A stretch of 64,000 nt of DNA from Actinotalea subterranea (GTDB taxonomy: Bacteria > Actinomycetota > Actinomycetes > Actinomycetales > Cellulomonadaceae). Of the stretch, positions 33,347 to 42,181 are shown piece after piece (within the stretch, counting starts at the first letter, position 1; the number at the start of each line of letters is the position of its first letter). The notes beneath the pieces are model-generated. The model saw only the letters and a list, made by a program, of their open reading frames with translations. It ran no database searches and was not told the origin of the DNA. The translations under genes and the position numbers were made by a program. The DNA lies in NCBI RefSeq assembly GCF_008364845.1, contig NZ_VTTP01000003.1, positions 434,001 through 498,000 on the forward strand. The letters are read 5' to 3'.

Positions 33347-34441
33347 TCACTCCTCGCCGTGCGCGAGCCGGACGATGCGGGTCAGGACGTCCGGGTCCGT
33401 CGTCGGGGGGACGCCGTGGCCCAGGTTCAGCACGTGCGCGGGCGCCTGCGCGCCGCGGGCCAGGACGTCACGCACGTGCGCCTCGAGCACCGGCCACGGG
33501 GCGCCGAGCAGCGCCGGGTCGATGTTGCCCTGGAGCACCGTGGTCCCGCCGAGCCGCCGGTTGGCCTCGTCGAGGCCGATGCGGTGGTCGACGCCCACGA
33601 CGTCCGCACCGACGTCGCGCATGGCGCGCAGCAGCTCGCCCGTCCCCGTGCCGAAGTGCACGATCGGCACGCCCAGGTCCACCACGTGGGACAGCGCGCG
33701 CGACGACGCCGGCGCGACGTGCGCCTCGTAGTCGGCGAGCGACAGGGACCCCGCCCACGAGTCGAAGAGCTGCGCGGCGCTCGCCCCGGCGAGGACCTGG
33801 GCCCGCAGGAACGCGCCCGTGACGTCCGCAGCCCAGTCCATGAGCGCACGCCACGTCTCGGGCTCGCTGTGCATCAGGGTGCGTGCGCGCAGCTGGTCCT
33901 TGGACGGGCCGCCCTCGACGAGGTAGCTCGCGAGCGTGAACGGCGCACCGGCGAACCCGATGAGCGGCGTGCCGCCGAGCTGGGCGACCGTCCGCTCGAC
34001 CCCCTCGACGACGGGGGCCAGCGCGGCGGGGTCCAGCGGAGCGAGGCGAGCGACGTCCTGCGCGGTGCGCACGGGCTCGGCGAACACCGGACCCGTCCCG
34101 GGGACGATGTCCACGTCGACCCCCGCGAGGAGCAAGGGCACCACGATGTCGCTGAAGAAGATGCCGGCGTCGACCCCGTGCCTGCGCACCGGCTGGAGCG
34201 TGATCTCGCTCCCGAGCTCCGGGTCGAGGCACGACGCGAGCATCGTGACGCCGCGGCGCAGCTCGCGGTACTCCGGGAGCGACCGTCCCGCCTGGCGCAT
34301 GAACCAGACAGGCGTCCGGGCGTGTGCCGACGTGTGGGGTTCGTCACTCGTGACGCCCGGCCGTTCGCCGCGGAATGCGCGGACCAGCGGGGAATAAACG
34401 GTGCGGCCGTCGACCAGGGGATGCGTTGCGGGGAGCGTCAC
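33347..34441 (-). CDS. hemE: uroporphyrinogen decarboxylase
   Basis: A 364-residue enzyme from GTG 34441 that turns uroporphyrinogen III into coproporphyrinogen III. The signature [16 protein letters not shown], the substrate-binding [28 protein letters not shown] and the terminal LNLGHGVPP are present. A 20-residue insertion (about 25-43) precedes the signature. It is first in the leftward haem operon, with hemA on the other side of a 48-base gap. Confidence 0.96.
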   Translation of the reverse strand: MTLPATHPLVDGRTVYSPLVRAFRGERPGVTSDEPHTSAHARTPVWFMRQAGRSLPEYRELRRGVTMLASCLDPELGSEITLQPVRRHGVDAGIFFSDIVVPLLLAGVDVDIVPGTGPVFAEPVRTAQDVARLAPLDPAALAPVVEGVERTVAQLGGTPLIGFAGAPFTLASYLVEGGPSKDQLRARTLMHSEPETWRALMDWAADVTGAFLRAQVLAGASAAQLFDSWAGSLSLADYEAHVAPASSRALSHVVDLGVPIVHFGTGTGELLRAMRDVGADVVGVDHRIGLDEANRRLGGTTVLQGNIDPALLGAPWPVLEAHVRDVLARGAQAPAHVLNLGHGVPPTTDPDVLTRIVRLAHGEE

Positions 34442-34489
34442 CCTGCGATTGTGCCGAACATTCTTCGGCCTGGTTCAATCAGGCTCGTT
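34442..34489. promoter_or_regulatory. 48-base divergent promoter region, hemE / hemA
   Basis: Both haem transcripts must start here or within the genes. On the plus strand TTGTGC, 19 bases, TTCAAT ends 10 bases before the GTG at 34490, fitting a leaderless hemA message. On the minus strand TTGAAC overlaps the same bases. Shared promoter elements would tie ALA synthesis to the rest of the pathway. Confidence 0.45.
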
Positions 34490-35779
34490 GTGGTGCTCAT
34501 GACCCTTACGGCGAGTCACCGCGATCTGGACCTCGACGTCCTCGAGCAGCTCAGCTCGGGGGCCCACTCCGTGGCCAAGCAGGTCGTGTCGGACAGCCCA
34601 GCGATCACCGGTTGCGTCGTCCTGGCGACATGCAACCGGTTCGAGGTGTACCTCGAGACGACCCAGGCGGCCGGTGACGCGGCGGCCGTCGCGACCGAGG
34701 CCGTCGCACGTGCGAGCGGCCTCCCGCACGACGACGTGGTCGCGTCCCTCCAGCCCCGGACGGGCCCCGAGGTCGCCCGGCACCTGTTCGCCGTCGCCTC
34801 CGGGCTCGACTCGATGGTGCTCGGCGAGCGCGAGGTCGCCGGTCAGGTGCGGCGTGCGCTCGAGACCGCACGCCTCGACGGCACCACGAGCGCGACGCTC
34901 GAACGCCTCTTCCAGCGGGCCTCGCGCACGTCCCGCGCCGTCGGCTCGCGCACCCCCCTGGGCAGCACCGGACGCTCGGTCGTGGGCGTCGCGCTCGACA
35001 TCGCCGCGCACGACCTGCACGCCGTGGGCCTCGACCTCGCACACGCGTGCGTGCTGCTCATCGGCACCGGCTCCTACGCGGGCGCGACGCTCACGGCGCT
35101 GCGCGCACGCGGCGTGAGCCAGGTCTGCGTGCACTCGCCGTCCGGCCGCGCCGAGCAGTTCGCCGCCGACCGCGGGATCGAGGCCGTGCCGCCCGGCGGC
35201 CTCGGCGACCACCTCTCCCGCGCGGACATCGTCGTGTCCTGCAGCGGTGCGCTCGGACCCGTCGTCGACGCCCCGATGGTCACCGCCGCACGCGCCCGGC
35301 ACCGCGGGCCCGCCGGCGCGCCGCGGCCCATGCTCCTCGTCGACCTCGCGCTGCGGCACGACATCGACCCGACCGTGGCGCACGTGCCCGGCGTGCGGCT
35401 CATCGACCTCGCGACCGTCCAGGCGCACTCGCCCCACACGGTCTCGCCCGCCGTCGACGCCGGGCTCCTCATCGTCGAGGAGAGCGCGCAGGCGTTCGAG
35501 GACGCGCTCGCCGAGCAGGCCGTCGTGCCCGCCGTCGTCGCGCTGCGCAGCCACGTCGAGCAGGTGCTCGGTGCGGAGGTCACGCGCCTGCGCGCCCGCG
35601 GTGCCGACGACGCGACCGTCGAGCAGGTCGAGCGGTCCCTGCGCCGGTTCGCCGCCGCGATGCTGCACGGCCCCACGGTGCGGGCCCGGGCGAGCGCCCA
35701 CGGCGGCCACCCCGAGGAGTACCGGGCCGCGGTCGAGATGCTGTTCGGCATCGACGTCCCGCGGCCGCCCGCGCCCTGA
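34490..35779 (+). CDS. hemA: glutamyl-tRNA reductase
   Basis: A 429-residue enzyme reducing glutamyl-tRNA to glutamate-1-semialdehyde, the committed step. TASHRDLDLDVLEQL near the start and the catalytic cysteine in VVLATCNRFEVYLE, the SGLDSMVLGEREVAGQVR segment and an NADPH-binding region (LLIGTGSYAGATLTAL) are typical. Start is ambiguous among GTG 34490, GTG 34493 and ATG 34499; the first matches the family length best. There is no Shine-Dalgarno. It faces away from hemE. Confidence 0.93.
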   Translation: MVLMTLTASHRDLDLDVLEQLSSGAHSVAKQVVSDSPAITGCVVLATCNRFEVYLETTQAAGDAAAVATEAVARASGLPHDDVVASLQPRTGPEVARHLFAVASGLDSMVLGEREVAGQVRRALETARLDGTTSATLERLFQRASRTSRAVGSRTPLGSTGRSVVGVALDIAAHDLHAVGLDLAHACVLLIGTGSYAGATLTALRARGVSQVCVHSPSGRAEQFAADRGIEAVPPGGLGDHLSRADIVVSCSGALGPVVDAPMVTAARARHRGPAGAPRPMLLVDLALRHDIDPTVAHVPGVRLIDLATVQAHSPHTVSPAVDAGLLIVEESAQAFEDALAEQAVVPAVVALRSHVEQVLGAEVTRLRARGADDATVEQVERSLRRFAAAMLHGPTVRARASAHGGHPEEYRAAVEMLFGIDVPRPPAP

Positions 35780-35795
35780 CCCGCCGAGCGCGGGC
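35767..35795. terminator. possible bidirectional terminator between hemA and mmsA
   Basis: GCCCGCG and CGCGGGC, 7-base arms with a 15-base loop, span the hemA stop and the space before the convergent mmsA stop. The stem is short. Confidence 0.3.
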
Positions 35796-35796
35796 C

Positions 35797-37287
35797 TCAG
35801 CTGTGCGTCGGGAAGCCCAGGTCCACGCCGCCGTGGCCGGGGTCGAGCCACCGTGACGTCACGACCTTGCCGCGCGTGAAGAAGTGGACGCCCTCGGCGC
35901 CGTGCGCGTGGGAGTCGCCGAACAGCGACTGCTTCCAGCCGCCGAACGAGTAGTAGGCCATCGGCACGGGGATCGGCACGTTGACGCCGACCATGCCGAC
36001 CTCGACCTCGTACTCGAACCGCCGGGCCGCGCCGCCGTCGTTCGTGAAGATCGCCGTGCCGTTGCCGTACGGGTTCGCGTTGATGAGGCCGAGCCCCTCG
36101 TCGTAGGAGCCGACGCGCACCACGGACAGCACGGGGCCGAAGATCTCGTCCGTGTAGACGGACATGCCCGGCGTGACCCGGTCGAAGAGCGTGGGGCCCA
36201 GCCAGAACCCGTCCGGCGACCCGTCGGGCTGCACGTCACGGCCGTCGACGACGAGCTCGGCGCCCGCGTCGACCCCGGCCGCGACGTAGCCCGCGACGCG
36301 GTCGCGGTGCTCGCGCGTGACGAGCGGGCCCATGTCGCAGCCGCGCCTGCCGTCCCCGGTGCGCAGGCGCGCGACCCGCTCGGCGATCTTCGCGACGAGC
36401 GCGTCCGCCACCGGCTCGACCGCGACGACGGCGGAGATCGCCATGCAACGCTCGCCCGCGGACCCGAACCCGGCGTTGACCGCGGCGTCCGCGGCGAGGT
36501 CCAGGTCGGCGTCGGGCAGCACGAGCATGTGGTTCTTGGCCCCGCCGAGCGCCTGAACGCGCTTGCCGTGCGCCGTCGCCGTCTCGTACACGTGCCGCGC
36601 GACGGGCGTGGACCCGACGAACGAGACGGCGCGCACGTCGGGGTGGCGCAGCAGGTGGTCCACGGCCTCGCGGTCCCCGTGGAGGACGGTGAGCACGCCG
36701 TCGGGCAGCCCGGCCTCCTTCCACAGCTGAGCCATGAGGTCCGGCGCCGACGGGTCCTTCTCGCTGGGCTTGAGCACCACGGCGTTGCCCGCGGCGATCG
36801 CGACGGGCACGAACCACAGGGGCACCATCGCCGGGAAGTTGAAGGGCGAGACCACGGCGACGACGCCGAGGGGCTGCCGCACCGAGTGCACGTCGACTCC
36901 CGACGAGACACCCTCCGAGTGCGAGCCCTTGAGCAGGTGCGGCATGCCGCACGCGAACTCGACGACCTCGAGCCCGCGCGTGACCTCCCCGAGCGCGTCG
37001 GACAGGACCTTGCCGTGCTCCGCGGTGATCAGCGCCGCGACGTCCTCGGCGCGCTCCGCGAGGAGCTGGCGGAACGCGAACAGGACCCGCGCCCGCTGGG
37101 TCAGAGAGGCCCGCCGCCACCCGGCGCTCGCGGCGACCGCGCTCGCGACGGCCTGGTCGACGACGGCGCCGTCCGCCAGGTCCAGCGCGGCGGTGACCTC
37201 GCCCGTGGCCGGGTCGTGCACCGGCGACGTGCGAGCCGCCGTGCCGGACCAGTGCGTGCCGTCGATCCAGTGCGTGATGCGCTCCAT
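35797..37287 (-). CDS. mmsA: CoA-acylating methylmalonate-semialdehyde dehydrogenase
   Basis: A 496-residue aldehyde dehydrogenase from ATG 37287. The catalytic cysteine is in FGSAGERCMAISAV, the NAD-site residues in SFVGSTPVARHVYETA, and the C-terminal IPVPMAYYSFGGWKQSLFGDSHAHG is characteristic of MmsA, which converts methylmalonate semialdehyde to propionyl-CoA in valine and inositol breakdown. No valine or inositol genes adjoin it. The minus-strand hexamer GATACT ends 7 bases before the ATG (leaderless pattern). It is divergent from the LuxR-type regulator, which may control it; that is only positional evidence. Confidence 0.92.
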   Translation of the reverse strand: MERITHWIDGTHWSGTAARTSPVHDPATGEVTAALDLADGAVVDQAVASAVAASAGWRRASLTQRARVLFAFRQLLAERAEDVAALITAEHGKVLSDALGEVTRGLEVVEFACGMPHLLKGSHSEGVSSGVDVHSVRQPLGVVAVVSPFNFPAMVPLWFVPVAIAAGNAVVLKPSEKDPSAPDLMAQLWKEAGLPDGVLTVLHGDREAVDHLLRHPDVRAVSFVGSTPVARHVYETATAHGKRVQALGGAKNHMLVLPDADLDLAADAAVNAGFGSAGERCMAISAVVAVEPVADALVAKIAERVARLRTGDGRRGCDMGPLVTREHRDRVAGYVAAGVDAGAELVVDGRDVQPDGSPDGFWLGPTLFDRVTPGMSVYTDEIFGPVLSVVRVGSYDEGLGLINANPYGNGTAIFTNDGGAARRFEYEVEVGMVGVNVPIPVPMAYYSFGGWKQSLFGDSHAHGAEGVHFFTRGKVVTSRWLDPGHGGVDLGFPTHS

Positions 37288-37294
37288 GGCGAGC

Positions 37295-37300
37295 AGTATC
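37295..37300 (-). promoter_or_regulatory. -10 hexamer GATACT of a leaderless promoter
   Basis: GATACT on the minus strand is 7 bases before the mmsA ATG at 37287. Confidence 0.45.
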
Positions 37301-37452
37301 GACTGCGACCCCCGGGATGCGCGATGGGATCCGCAGATCTGCTCACCTCGCAGACACACGTGGGAGGACTCTGGGCCGAGCCGGGCCTGTGCCGTGCACG
37401 GCTTCACCCGCCCGGCCGTGGTGCCACGCGCGGGCCCGTGCGACGTTCGACC

Positions 37453-37458
37453 TAGGCT
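37453..37458 (+). promoter_or_regulatory. -10 hexamer TAGGCT of a leaderless promoter
   Basis: TAGGCT lies 5 bases before an in-frame GTG (37464) and 8 bases before the ATG (37467) of the LuxR-type regulator gene. No ribosome binding site is seen. Confidence 0.45.
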
Positions 37459-37466
37459 GGCCGGTG

Positions 37467-40085
37467 ATGAGCACCGCGACGAGCCCGCCCGGACCGGCGG
37501 GCGGCATCCTGGGCGCACCGCGCCTCCCGTCGTGGCTCGTGGCCCGGCCGAGGCTCGTGGCGGCGCTCGACGTCGACGTGCCGCTCACCGTCGTCCGCGC
37601 GCCCGCGGGCGGCGGCAAGTCGGTGCTCCTCGCGGAGTGGGCCCGGACCTCCTCCGCGAGGGTGCGCGGCATCTGGGTCGACGTCGACGTCGACGGCGGG
37701 ACCGCGCGCACGGCGTTCTGGGTGCAGGTCGTCGAGCTGCTCCAGGACGCGGGCCTCGTCGGCCCCGAGCACGTCCTCGCGCTCGGTGTGGACGCGCTCC
37801 GTGAGACGTCGGACGCGCGGGGGCTCCTGCGACGCGGGCTCACGCAGCTCGGCCCGCTCGTCCTCGTCGTCGACGGCGCCGACGGGCTCGACGCCGAGAC
37901 CGCCGACGACCTCGTCGAGCTCGCCGCGACCGTGCCGGCCCTCCGGGTGGTCGTCGCGGTGCGGGGCGGGCGCGCGTTCGACCCGGCCCAGGCGCGGCTC
38001 CGGCTCGACGTCGAGGTCCTGGCGGAGGAGGCGCTGGCCCTGACCGTCGCCGAGACGGCCACGATGCTCGGGGCCGACCCGGACGAGGCGCGCACCGTGC
38101 ACCGTGCGACGGGTGGGTTGCCCCTGGCCACCCGTGTGGTGCACCTCGAGCGTGAGGGCGCGGGCGGGGCCGACCCCACCGTCGCGCTCGAGCGCCTCGT
38201 GCAGCAGGCGACCGCGTCGCTCGACCCGGCGACCGAGCGGCTCGTGCGCCTCACCGCCGTCGCCGACTCGTTGACGCCCGCGCTCGCCGAGCAGCTCACG
38301 GGCGACGGGGACGCGGCCGCGCGCCTTGAGGACGTCGCCGCGCACGGCCTCGGGACCTGGTCCCACGGACGCGACGGGCTCGAGCTCCGGTACACGACGG
38401 TGGTGCGACAGGTGCTGCGGCAGTCGCTGCGCGCCACCGACCCGGTGCGCTACGCCGAGCTCCGGCGAGGGGTCGCGGCGTGGTGCGACACCCACCGGCG
38501 CCCGCTCGAGGGGCTCGCGGCCGCGGTGGACGCGGACGACCTCGACCTCGTGAGCGGCATCATCGCGCGGCACTGGTACGACCTGCTCAGCCTGCACGCC
38601 GGGCAGGTGCGCCCGGTGCTCACCGTGATCCCCGTGCACCGCCTGCGCCGCTACCCGTTCATCCTCTTCTACCTGGCGATCGCGGAGAACGCCGACCGGC
38701 ACCGTCGCCGGCAGGCCGTCACCCTGTTCGGCCTCGCGGTCGCCGCCGCGCGGATCCACCCGTCACGCGTGCCGCCGGCGGACAAGGTGCGGCTCCGGAT
38801 GGTCGAGCTCGTCGCCCTGCGGCTCACCGGTCAGCGCCGCCCGCTGCTGCACGCGGCGCACACGGTCGCCCAGCTCGTGGCCGACCTGCCGCTCGTGGAC
38901 CGCGGCGAGCTCCTCCCGATCCTGCCGACGGTCCACGCGCAGACGGGCATCGCCTTCCTCTACACGGGCCACGCGGAGGAGGCCGTCGCGCAGTTCCAGC
39001 AGGGCCTCAGCGCCGCGTCGGGGCCGACGGCGGGACTGCACAACCTCGCCTGCCTCGCGGGCACGCACGCCCTCATGGGGGACGTCCGACGAGCCCGTGA
39101 CCTCGTCGAGGAAGCCCGCCGCCGGAGCTGGCCGGACGGCTGGCCCGACGGGTACATGGGATCGATGTACCGGCTCGCCGAGGCGGTCCTGGCGGTCGAG
39201 GAGCTCGACGCCGGTGGTGCCCAGAACCATCTGGACGCGCTCGCCCCGCACCTCGAGACCATCGAGCACTGGCCCCTTCTCACGTACGTCCAGGCCACCG
39301 TGGACCTCGTCGCGGGCCGACCGGCCGCGGCGCTCGAGCGGTTCGACGCCACGCTGCGCCTGCACCGGGAACGCCGCTCGTCGACGGCCCTCAACGGGCG
39401 CCACCTCGATGCGACCCGGATGCTGCTGCTCGTGGCCACGGGCCGCGCGCACGACGCCGTCAACGCGGCACCCGCGGGGGCGGCCGACCCGGTGGTCGCG
39501 CTCGCCCTCGCGCGCGCACAGCTCGTCGCCGGGATGCCGGAGAAGGCGCTCGCGGGGCTCGCGCGCGTCGGCGGCCGCCTCGGTGCCGGCGTGCGGGCCC
39601 GGGCCGACCACTCCGTCCTCGAGGCCGCGGTGCTCGCGGAGCTGGGCCGCGACGCCGACGCGGCGCAGGTGCTCGCGCGGGCTGCGGCGACGCTCGAGGT
39701 GAACGGCCTGCGTCTGCCCCTCCTCCTCGTGCGTGCCCGTGACCGGGTCGCGCTCCTACGCGTCGCGTCCGAGCACGGGCTCGAGGCCGCGACCCGGCTC
39801 CTCACCGAGGGCGAGCTGCCCGACCTCGTGCCCGACGGCCTCGGGCTCCCCCTGCTGACGCCGCGCGAGAAGGTCGTGCTCGAGGCCCTGACACGGACCG
39901 GCTCCGCGAGCGAGATCGCGGCGGAGCTCCAGGTCTCGACGCACACCGTCAAGTCTCAGCTCCGCACCCTCTACCGCAAGCTCGGCGCGACGTCCCGCGA
40001 GTCCGCTCTCGCCACCGCGCGACGCGTCGGCGGGCTCGGCACCCCCGGCGCGGACCTGGTCGGCCCGACGGAGCCCGGGCCGTGA
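37467..40085 (+). CDS. LuxR-family ATP-binding regulator of MalT/LAL type
   Basis: An 872-residue regulator from ATG 37467 (GTG 37464 also possible). A STAND-type ATPase comes first, with the P-loop APAGGGKS at 45-52 and a Walker B-like LVLVVDGADGL near 130. A long helical repeat region (about 340-780) resembles the TPR-like sensor of MalT. A LuxR helix-turn-helix (about 805-862, LLTPREKVVLEALTRTGSASEIAAELQVSTHTV) ends the chain. Such proteins activate genes when bound to ATP and a small inducer. Its stop overlaps the MFS gene by 4 bases, so the transporter is the most likely target or partner. Confidence 0.9.
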   Translation: MSTATSPPGPAGGILGAPRLPSWLVARPRLVAALDVDVPLTVVRAPAGGGKSVLLAEWARTSSARVRGIWVDVDVDGGTARTAFWVQVVELLQDAGLVGPEHVLALGVDALRETSDARGLLRRGLTQLGPLVLVVDGADGLDAETADDLVELAATVPALRVVVAVRGGRAFDPAQARLRLDVEVLAEEALALTVAETATMLGADPDEARTVHRATGGLPLATRVVHLEREGAGGADPTVALERLVQQATASLDPATERLVRLTAVADSLTPALAEQLTGDGDAAARLEDVAAHGLGTWSHGRDGLELRYTTVVRQVLRQSLRATDPVRYAELRRGVAAWCDTHRRPLEGLAAAVDADDLDLVSGIIARHWYDLLSLHAGQVRPVLTVIPVHRLRRYPFILFYLAIAENADRHRRRQAVTLFGLAVAAARIHPSRVPPADKVRLRMVELVALRLTGQRRPLLHAAHTVAQLVADLPLVDRGELLPILPTVHAQTGIAFLYTGHAEEAVAQFQQGLSAASGPTAGLHNLACLAGTHALMGDVRRARDLVEEARRRSWPDGWPDGYMGSMYRLAEAVLAVEELDAGGAQNHLDALAPHLETIEHWPLLTYVQATVDLVAGRPAAALERFDATLRLHRERRSSTALNGRHLDATRMLLLVATGRAHDAVNAAPAGAADPVVALALARAQLVAGMPEKALAGLARVGGRLGAGVRARADHSVLEAAVLAELGRDADAAQVLARAAATLEVNGLRLPLLLVRARDRVALLRVASEHGLEAATRLLTEGELPDLVPDGLGLPLLTPREKVVLEALTRTGSASEIAAELQVSTHTVKSQLRTLYRKLGATSRESALATARRVGGLGTPGADLVGPTEPGP

Positions 40086-41326
40086 CGCTCTCGACAGCCA
40101 CGCCCGTCCGGCTGCGCCGGTTCGTCCCCGCGGTCTCGGCCGTCACCCTCGCCCTCAGCGCCACATACGCGGCCGTCCTCGTCGTGCTCCTGCCGGCGCA
40201 GGTCGCGGCGCTCGACCCCGACGCCAAGGCCACCAACCTCGCGATCGTGACCACGGTGTCGTTCGCGCTGACCGTCGCGGCCCAGCCGCTCATCGGCGCG
40301 CGCAGCGACCGGACGGGCGGGCGGCTGGGCCGGCGCGCCCCCTGGATGCTCGGCTGCGCGGTCGTCGCGGCCGTGCTCCTGGTCACCCTGGGCGCGGTGC
40401 ACACGCTGGCCGCGCTCGCCGTCGTGTGGGCCCTCGCGCAGTTCGCCCTCAACGGGGTCGACATCGCCGCCTCGGCGGCGGTCCCCGACCAGGTGCCCGT
40501 CGCGCGGCGCGGGTCCGTGTTCGCCGTGCTCGGCTTCGTCGCGGTGCTGGGGGCTGCCCTCGGCGTCGTCGCGGCGGGCGAGGCGACCGACGCTCGAGGC
40601 CCGTACGCGAGCCTGGCGGTGGCGGTCGTCGTCGTCGCCGGTCTCTACGTGCTGCTCGACCGGGACCGGCCGGTCGTCGCGCCCGCGGTGCCCGCGGGCC
40701 GGGCCCGGTGGGCCGGTGTCCGGGAGGCGGCGGCCACGATGAGCCGGACGCCAGTGTTCGCGCGTGGGCTCGCCGCCCGGCTCCTCTTCGGCCTCGCCTA
40801 CCAGCTCGTCTACGCGTTCCAGCTCTACGTGCTCGTGGACCACGTGGGCGTGCCCGAGGACCAGGCGCAGGCGGTGCTCGTGCGGCTCACCGTCGGGGTG
40901 CTCGTCGCGATCCTCGTCGGGGCGGTGGTCGCCGGCTGGTGGAGCGACCGGGTGCGCGACCGCCGCCCGTTCATGGCGGGAGCCTCCGCGCTCCTCGCGG
41001 TCGCCCTCGTCGTCCCCGTCGTGGTGCCGACGGTCGCGGGGATGGCGGTCTTCGCCGTGCTCAAGGGCCTCGCGTTCGGCGCCTTCGCGGCCTGCGGGAC
41101 GGCTCTCGCGACCGAGGCGATGCCGCACGGCGGCGCGACGGCGGGGCGTGACCTCGGCGTGTACAACGTGGCGACCAACGTGCCCCAGACCGTGGCCCCG
41201 GCGCTCGCGGCGGCGCTCGTCGGGAGCGCCGGGGGCTACCCGGCGCTGTTCGCGGTCGCGGCCGTGGTCGCGGTCCTCGCGCTGTGGGTCAGCGCGCGCA
41301 TCCCCGCGCCGGCGCCCGAGGCCTGA
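40082..41326 (+). CDS. MFS transporter
   Basis: A 414-residue membrane protein from GTG 40082, overlapping the stop of the LuxR-type regulator. About twelve hydrophobic segments fit the major facilitator superfamily, and the loop 2-3 motif appears as GARSDRTGGRLGRRAP. The first half has ALNGVDIAASAAVPDQVP, a pattern of sugar-type or GPH-like carriers, but the substrate is uncertain. Co-transcription with a MalT-type regulator suggests that the substrate or a derivative is the inducer. Confidence 0.88.
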   Translation: MTLSTATPVRLRRFVPAVSAVTLALSATYAAVLVVLLPAQVAALDPDAKATNLAIVTTVSFALTVAAQPLIGARSDRTGGRLGRRAPWMLGCAVVAAVLLVTLGAVHTLAALAVVWALAQFALNGVDIAASAAVPDQVPVARRGSVFAVLGFVAVLGAALGVVAAGEATDARGPYASLAVAVVVVAGLYVLLDRDRPVVAPAVPAGRARWAGVREAAATMSRTPVFARGLAARLLFGLAYQLVYAFQLYVLVDHVGVPEDQAQAVLVRLTVGVLVAILVGAVVAGWWSDRVRDRRPFMAGASALLAVALVVPVVVPTVAGMAVFAVLKGLAFGAFAACGTALATEAMPHGGATAGRDLGVYNVATNVPQTVAPALAAALVGSAGGYPALFAVAAVVAVLALWVSARIPAPAPEA

Positions 41327-41708
41327 GGGGCGGGCTGCGTCGAGGCCCCAAGGTGGTCGACGTCGGTTCGTCGCCCGGTCTCGAAGCCCCTCCCTGCAGC
41401 TGCCAACGCCCGAACGCGCGCCCGGACGCGACGTCGTCCCACCGCACGGCCGGCGGCATGACCGGGAGTTGATCGTTGCCGCGCGTAGCGTCCAGCGGGC
41501 GGAGTGCTCGCCTGTCGCGCTCGTCTCCAGCCTCGAGGATCAGGACCACGGTCTCCAGCATTCGGGCTTGGGTGTCGAACCCCAGGCGCAGCTCTCGGTG
41601 GGGCGGGCCGTCTTCGTCGATGGGCTCGATCCACAGCGCCGACGTGGCCGCCTGGACAGCGTCCTCCGGCGAGACGCCGTGCTTGAGCGCGCTGCGATGG
41701 ACCTTCAC
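41289..41708 (-). CDS. toxin of a type II pair, 3' end possibly frameshifted
   Basis: The 139-residue frame begins with MKVHRSALKHGVSPEDAVQAAT and LGFDTQARMLETVVLIL, which I recognise from small actinobacterial toxins of about 90 residues paired with ribbon-helix-helix antitoxins. In those the hydrophobic strand continues with an LVIHAM-like segment and a YLDLL-like end. Here, after GDE (about residue 63), the sequence turns basic and runs on 75 unrelated residues until it overlaps the end of the MFS gene. A frame disruption near 41510-41520 is likely; the toxin may be inactive. The antitoxin gene directly precedes it with a 4-base overlap. Confidence 0.6.
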   Translation of the reverse strand: MKVHRSALKHGVSPEDAVQAATSALWIEPIDEDGPPHRELRLGFDTQARMLETVVLILEAGDERDRRALRPLDATRGNDQLPVMPPAVRWDDVASGRAFGRWQLQGGASRPGDEPTSTTLGPRRSPPLRPRAPARGCAR

Positions 41709-41947
41709 GCGGCGAAGTGGGCGAGTGCGGCCCGGATCGCCTCGGACCTACTCATCTCGTTCTTGGCGGCGGCCGCGTCCAGGGCGTCGAGCTCCTCAGC
41801 GGTCAGCCGGACCGCCACGACCTGCATTGGTTCAGCCCCCCGGCCTGGACGTCCGCGGCCTCGACGCTTGAGGGTGTCGACGTCGTAGCCGGACTCGGCC
41901 TCATCCGCCCACTTCTGGATCTGCTCTTCGCTCACTGCCACCGGCAT
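41705..41947 (-). CDS. ribbon-helix-helix antitoxin
   Basis: An 80-residue protein with a basic centre (LKRRGRGRPGRGAEP) and a C-terminal ribbon-helix-helix (VVAVRLTAEELDALDAAAAKNEMSRSEAIRAALAHF), typical of CopG/Arc-like antitoxins. The -10-like TACGAT (41948-41953, minus) abuts the ATG at 41947, which would leave that ATG outside the transcript; GTG 41941, six bases after the hexamer, fits the leaderless pattern of this window better. Coupled to the toxin frame by a 4-base overlap. Confidence 0.75.
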   Translation of the reverse strand: MPVAVSEEQIQKWADEAESGYDVDTLKRRGRGRPGRGAEPMQVVAVRLTAEELDALDAAAAKNEMSRSEAIRAALAHFAA

Positions 41948-42181
41948 ATCGTATGACGAAAACGGGTCGGTCGCTAGAGGCGTGGCCCTGCTCGCGTACC
42001 GGTGCCGCCCTGCAGGCCGAAGGTCGAACTGCTCGTGCTCGGCAGGAGCGGTGCAGCCTCAGGTTCCCGACGCCAAGGTGGAACGAGGCCCCAGCGCGAC
42101 GGCGCACCGGGCCCGCGCCGTCGATCGGCGCGGGCCCGGTGTCTCATGCGGGGTCGGGCGACGCCTGGCCGCCCGGGGACG
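41948..42181. other. intergenic, antitoxin promoter and surface-protein 3' end
   Basis: This 234-base stretch holds the antitoxin promoter at its left end. A GGCCCGCGCC...GGCGCGGGCC inverted repeat near 42110-42139, between the antitoxin promoter and the surface-protein stop, is the likely terminator for the latter. No gene is supported here. Confidence 0.4.
42110..42139. terminator. hairpin downstream of the surface-protein gene
   Basis: GGGCCCGCGCCG and CGGCGCGGGCCC type arms flank a short loop about 45 bases after the surface-protein stop (reading leftward). A GC-rich factor-independent terminator is likely. Confidence 0.5.

Noticed and set aside
32234-34489. Upstream in-frame extension of hemA across hemE and cgoX
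   Set aside because: It would be antisense to two well-supported genes; homologues start at or near 34490.
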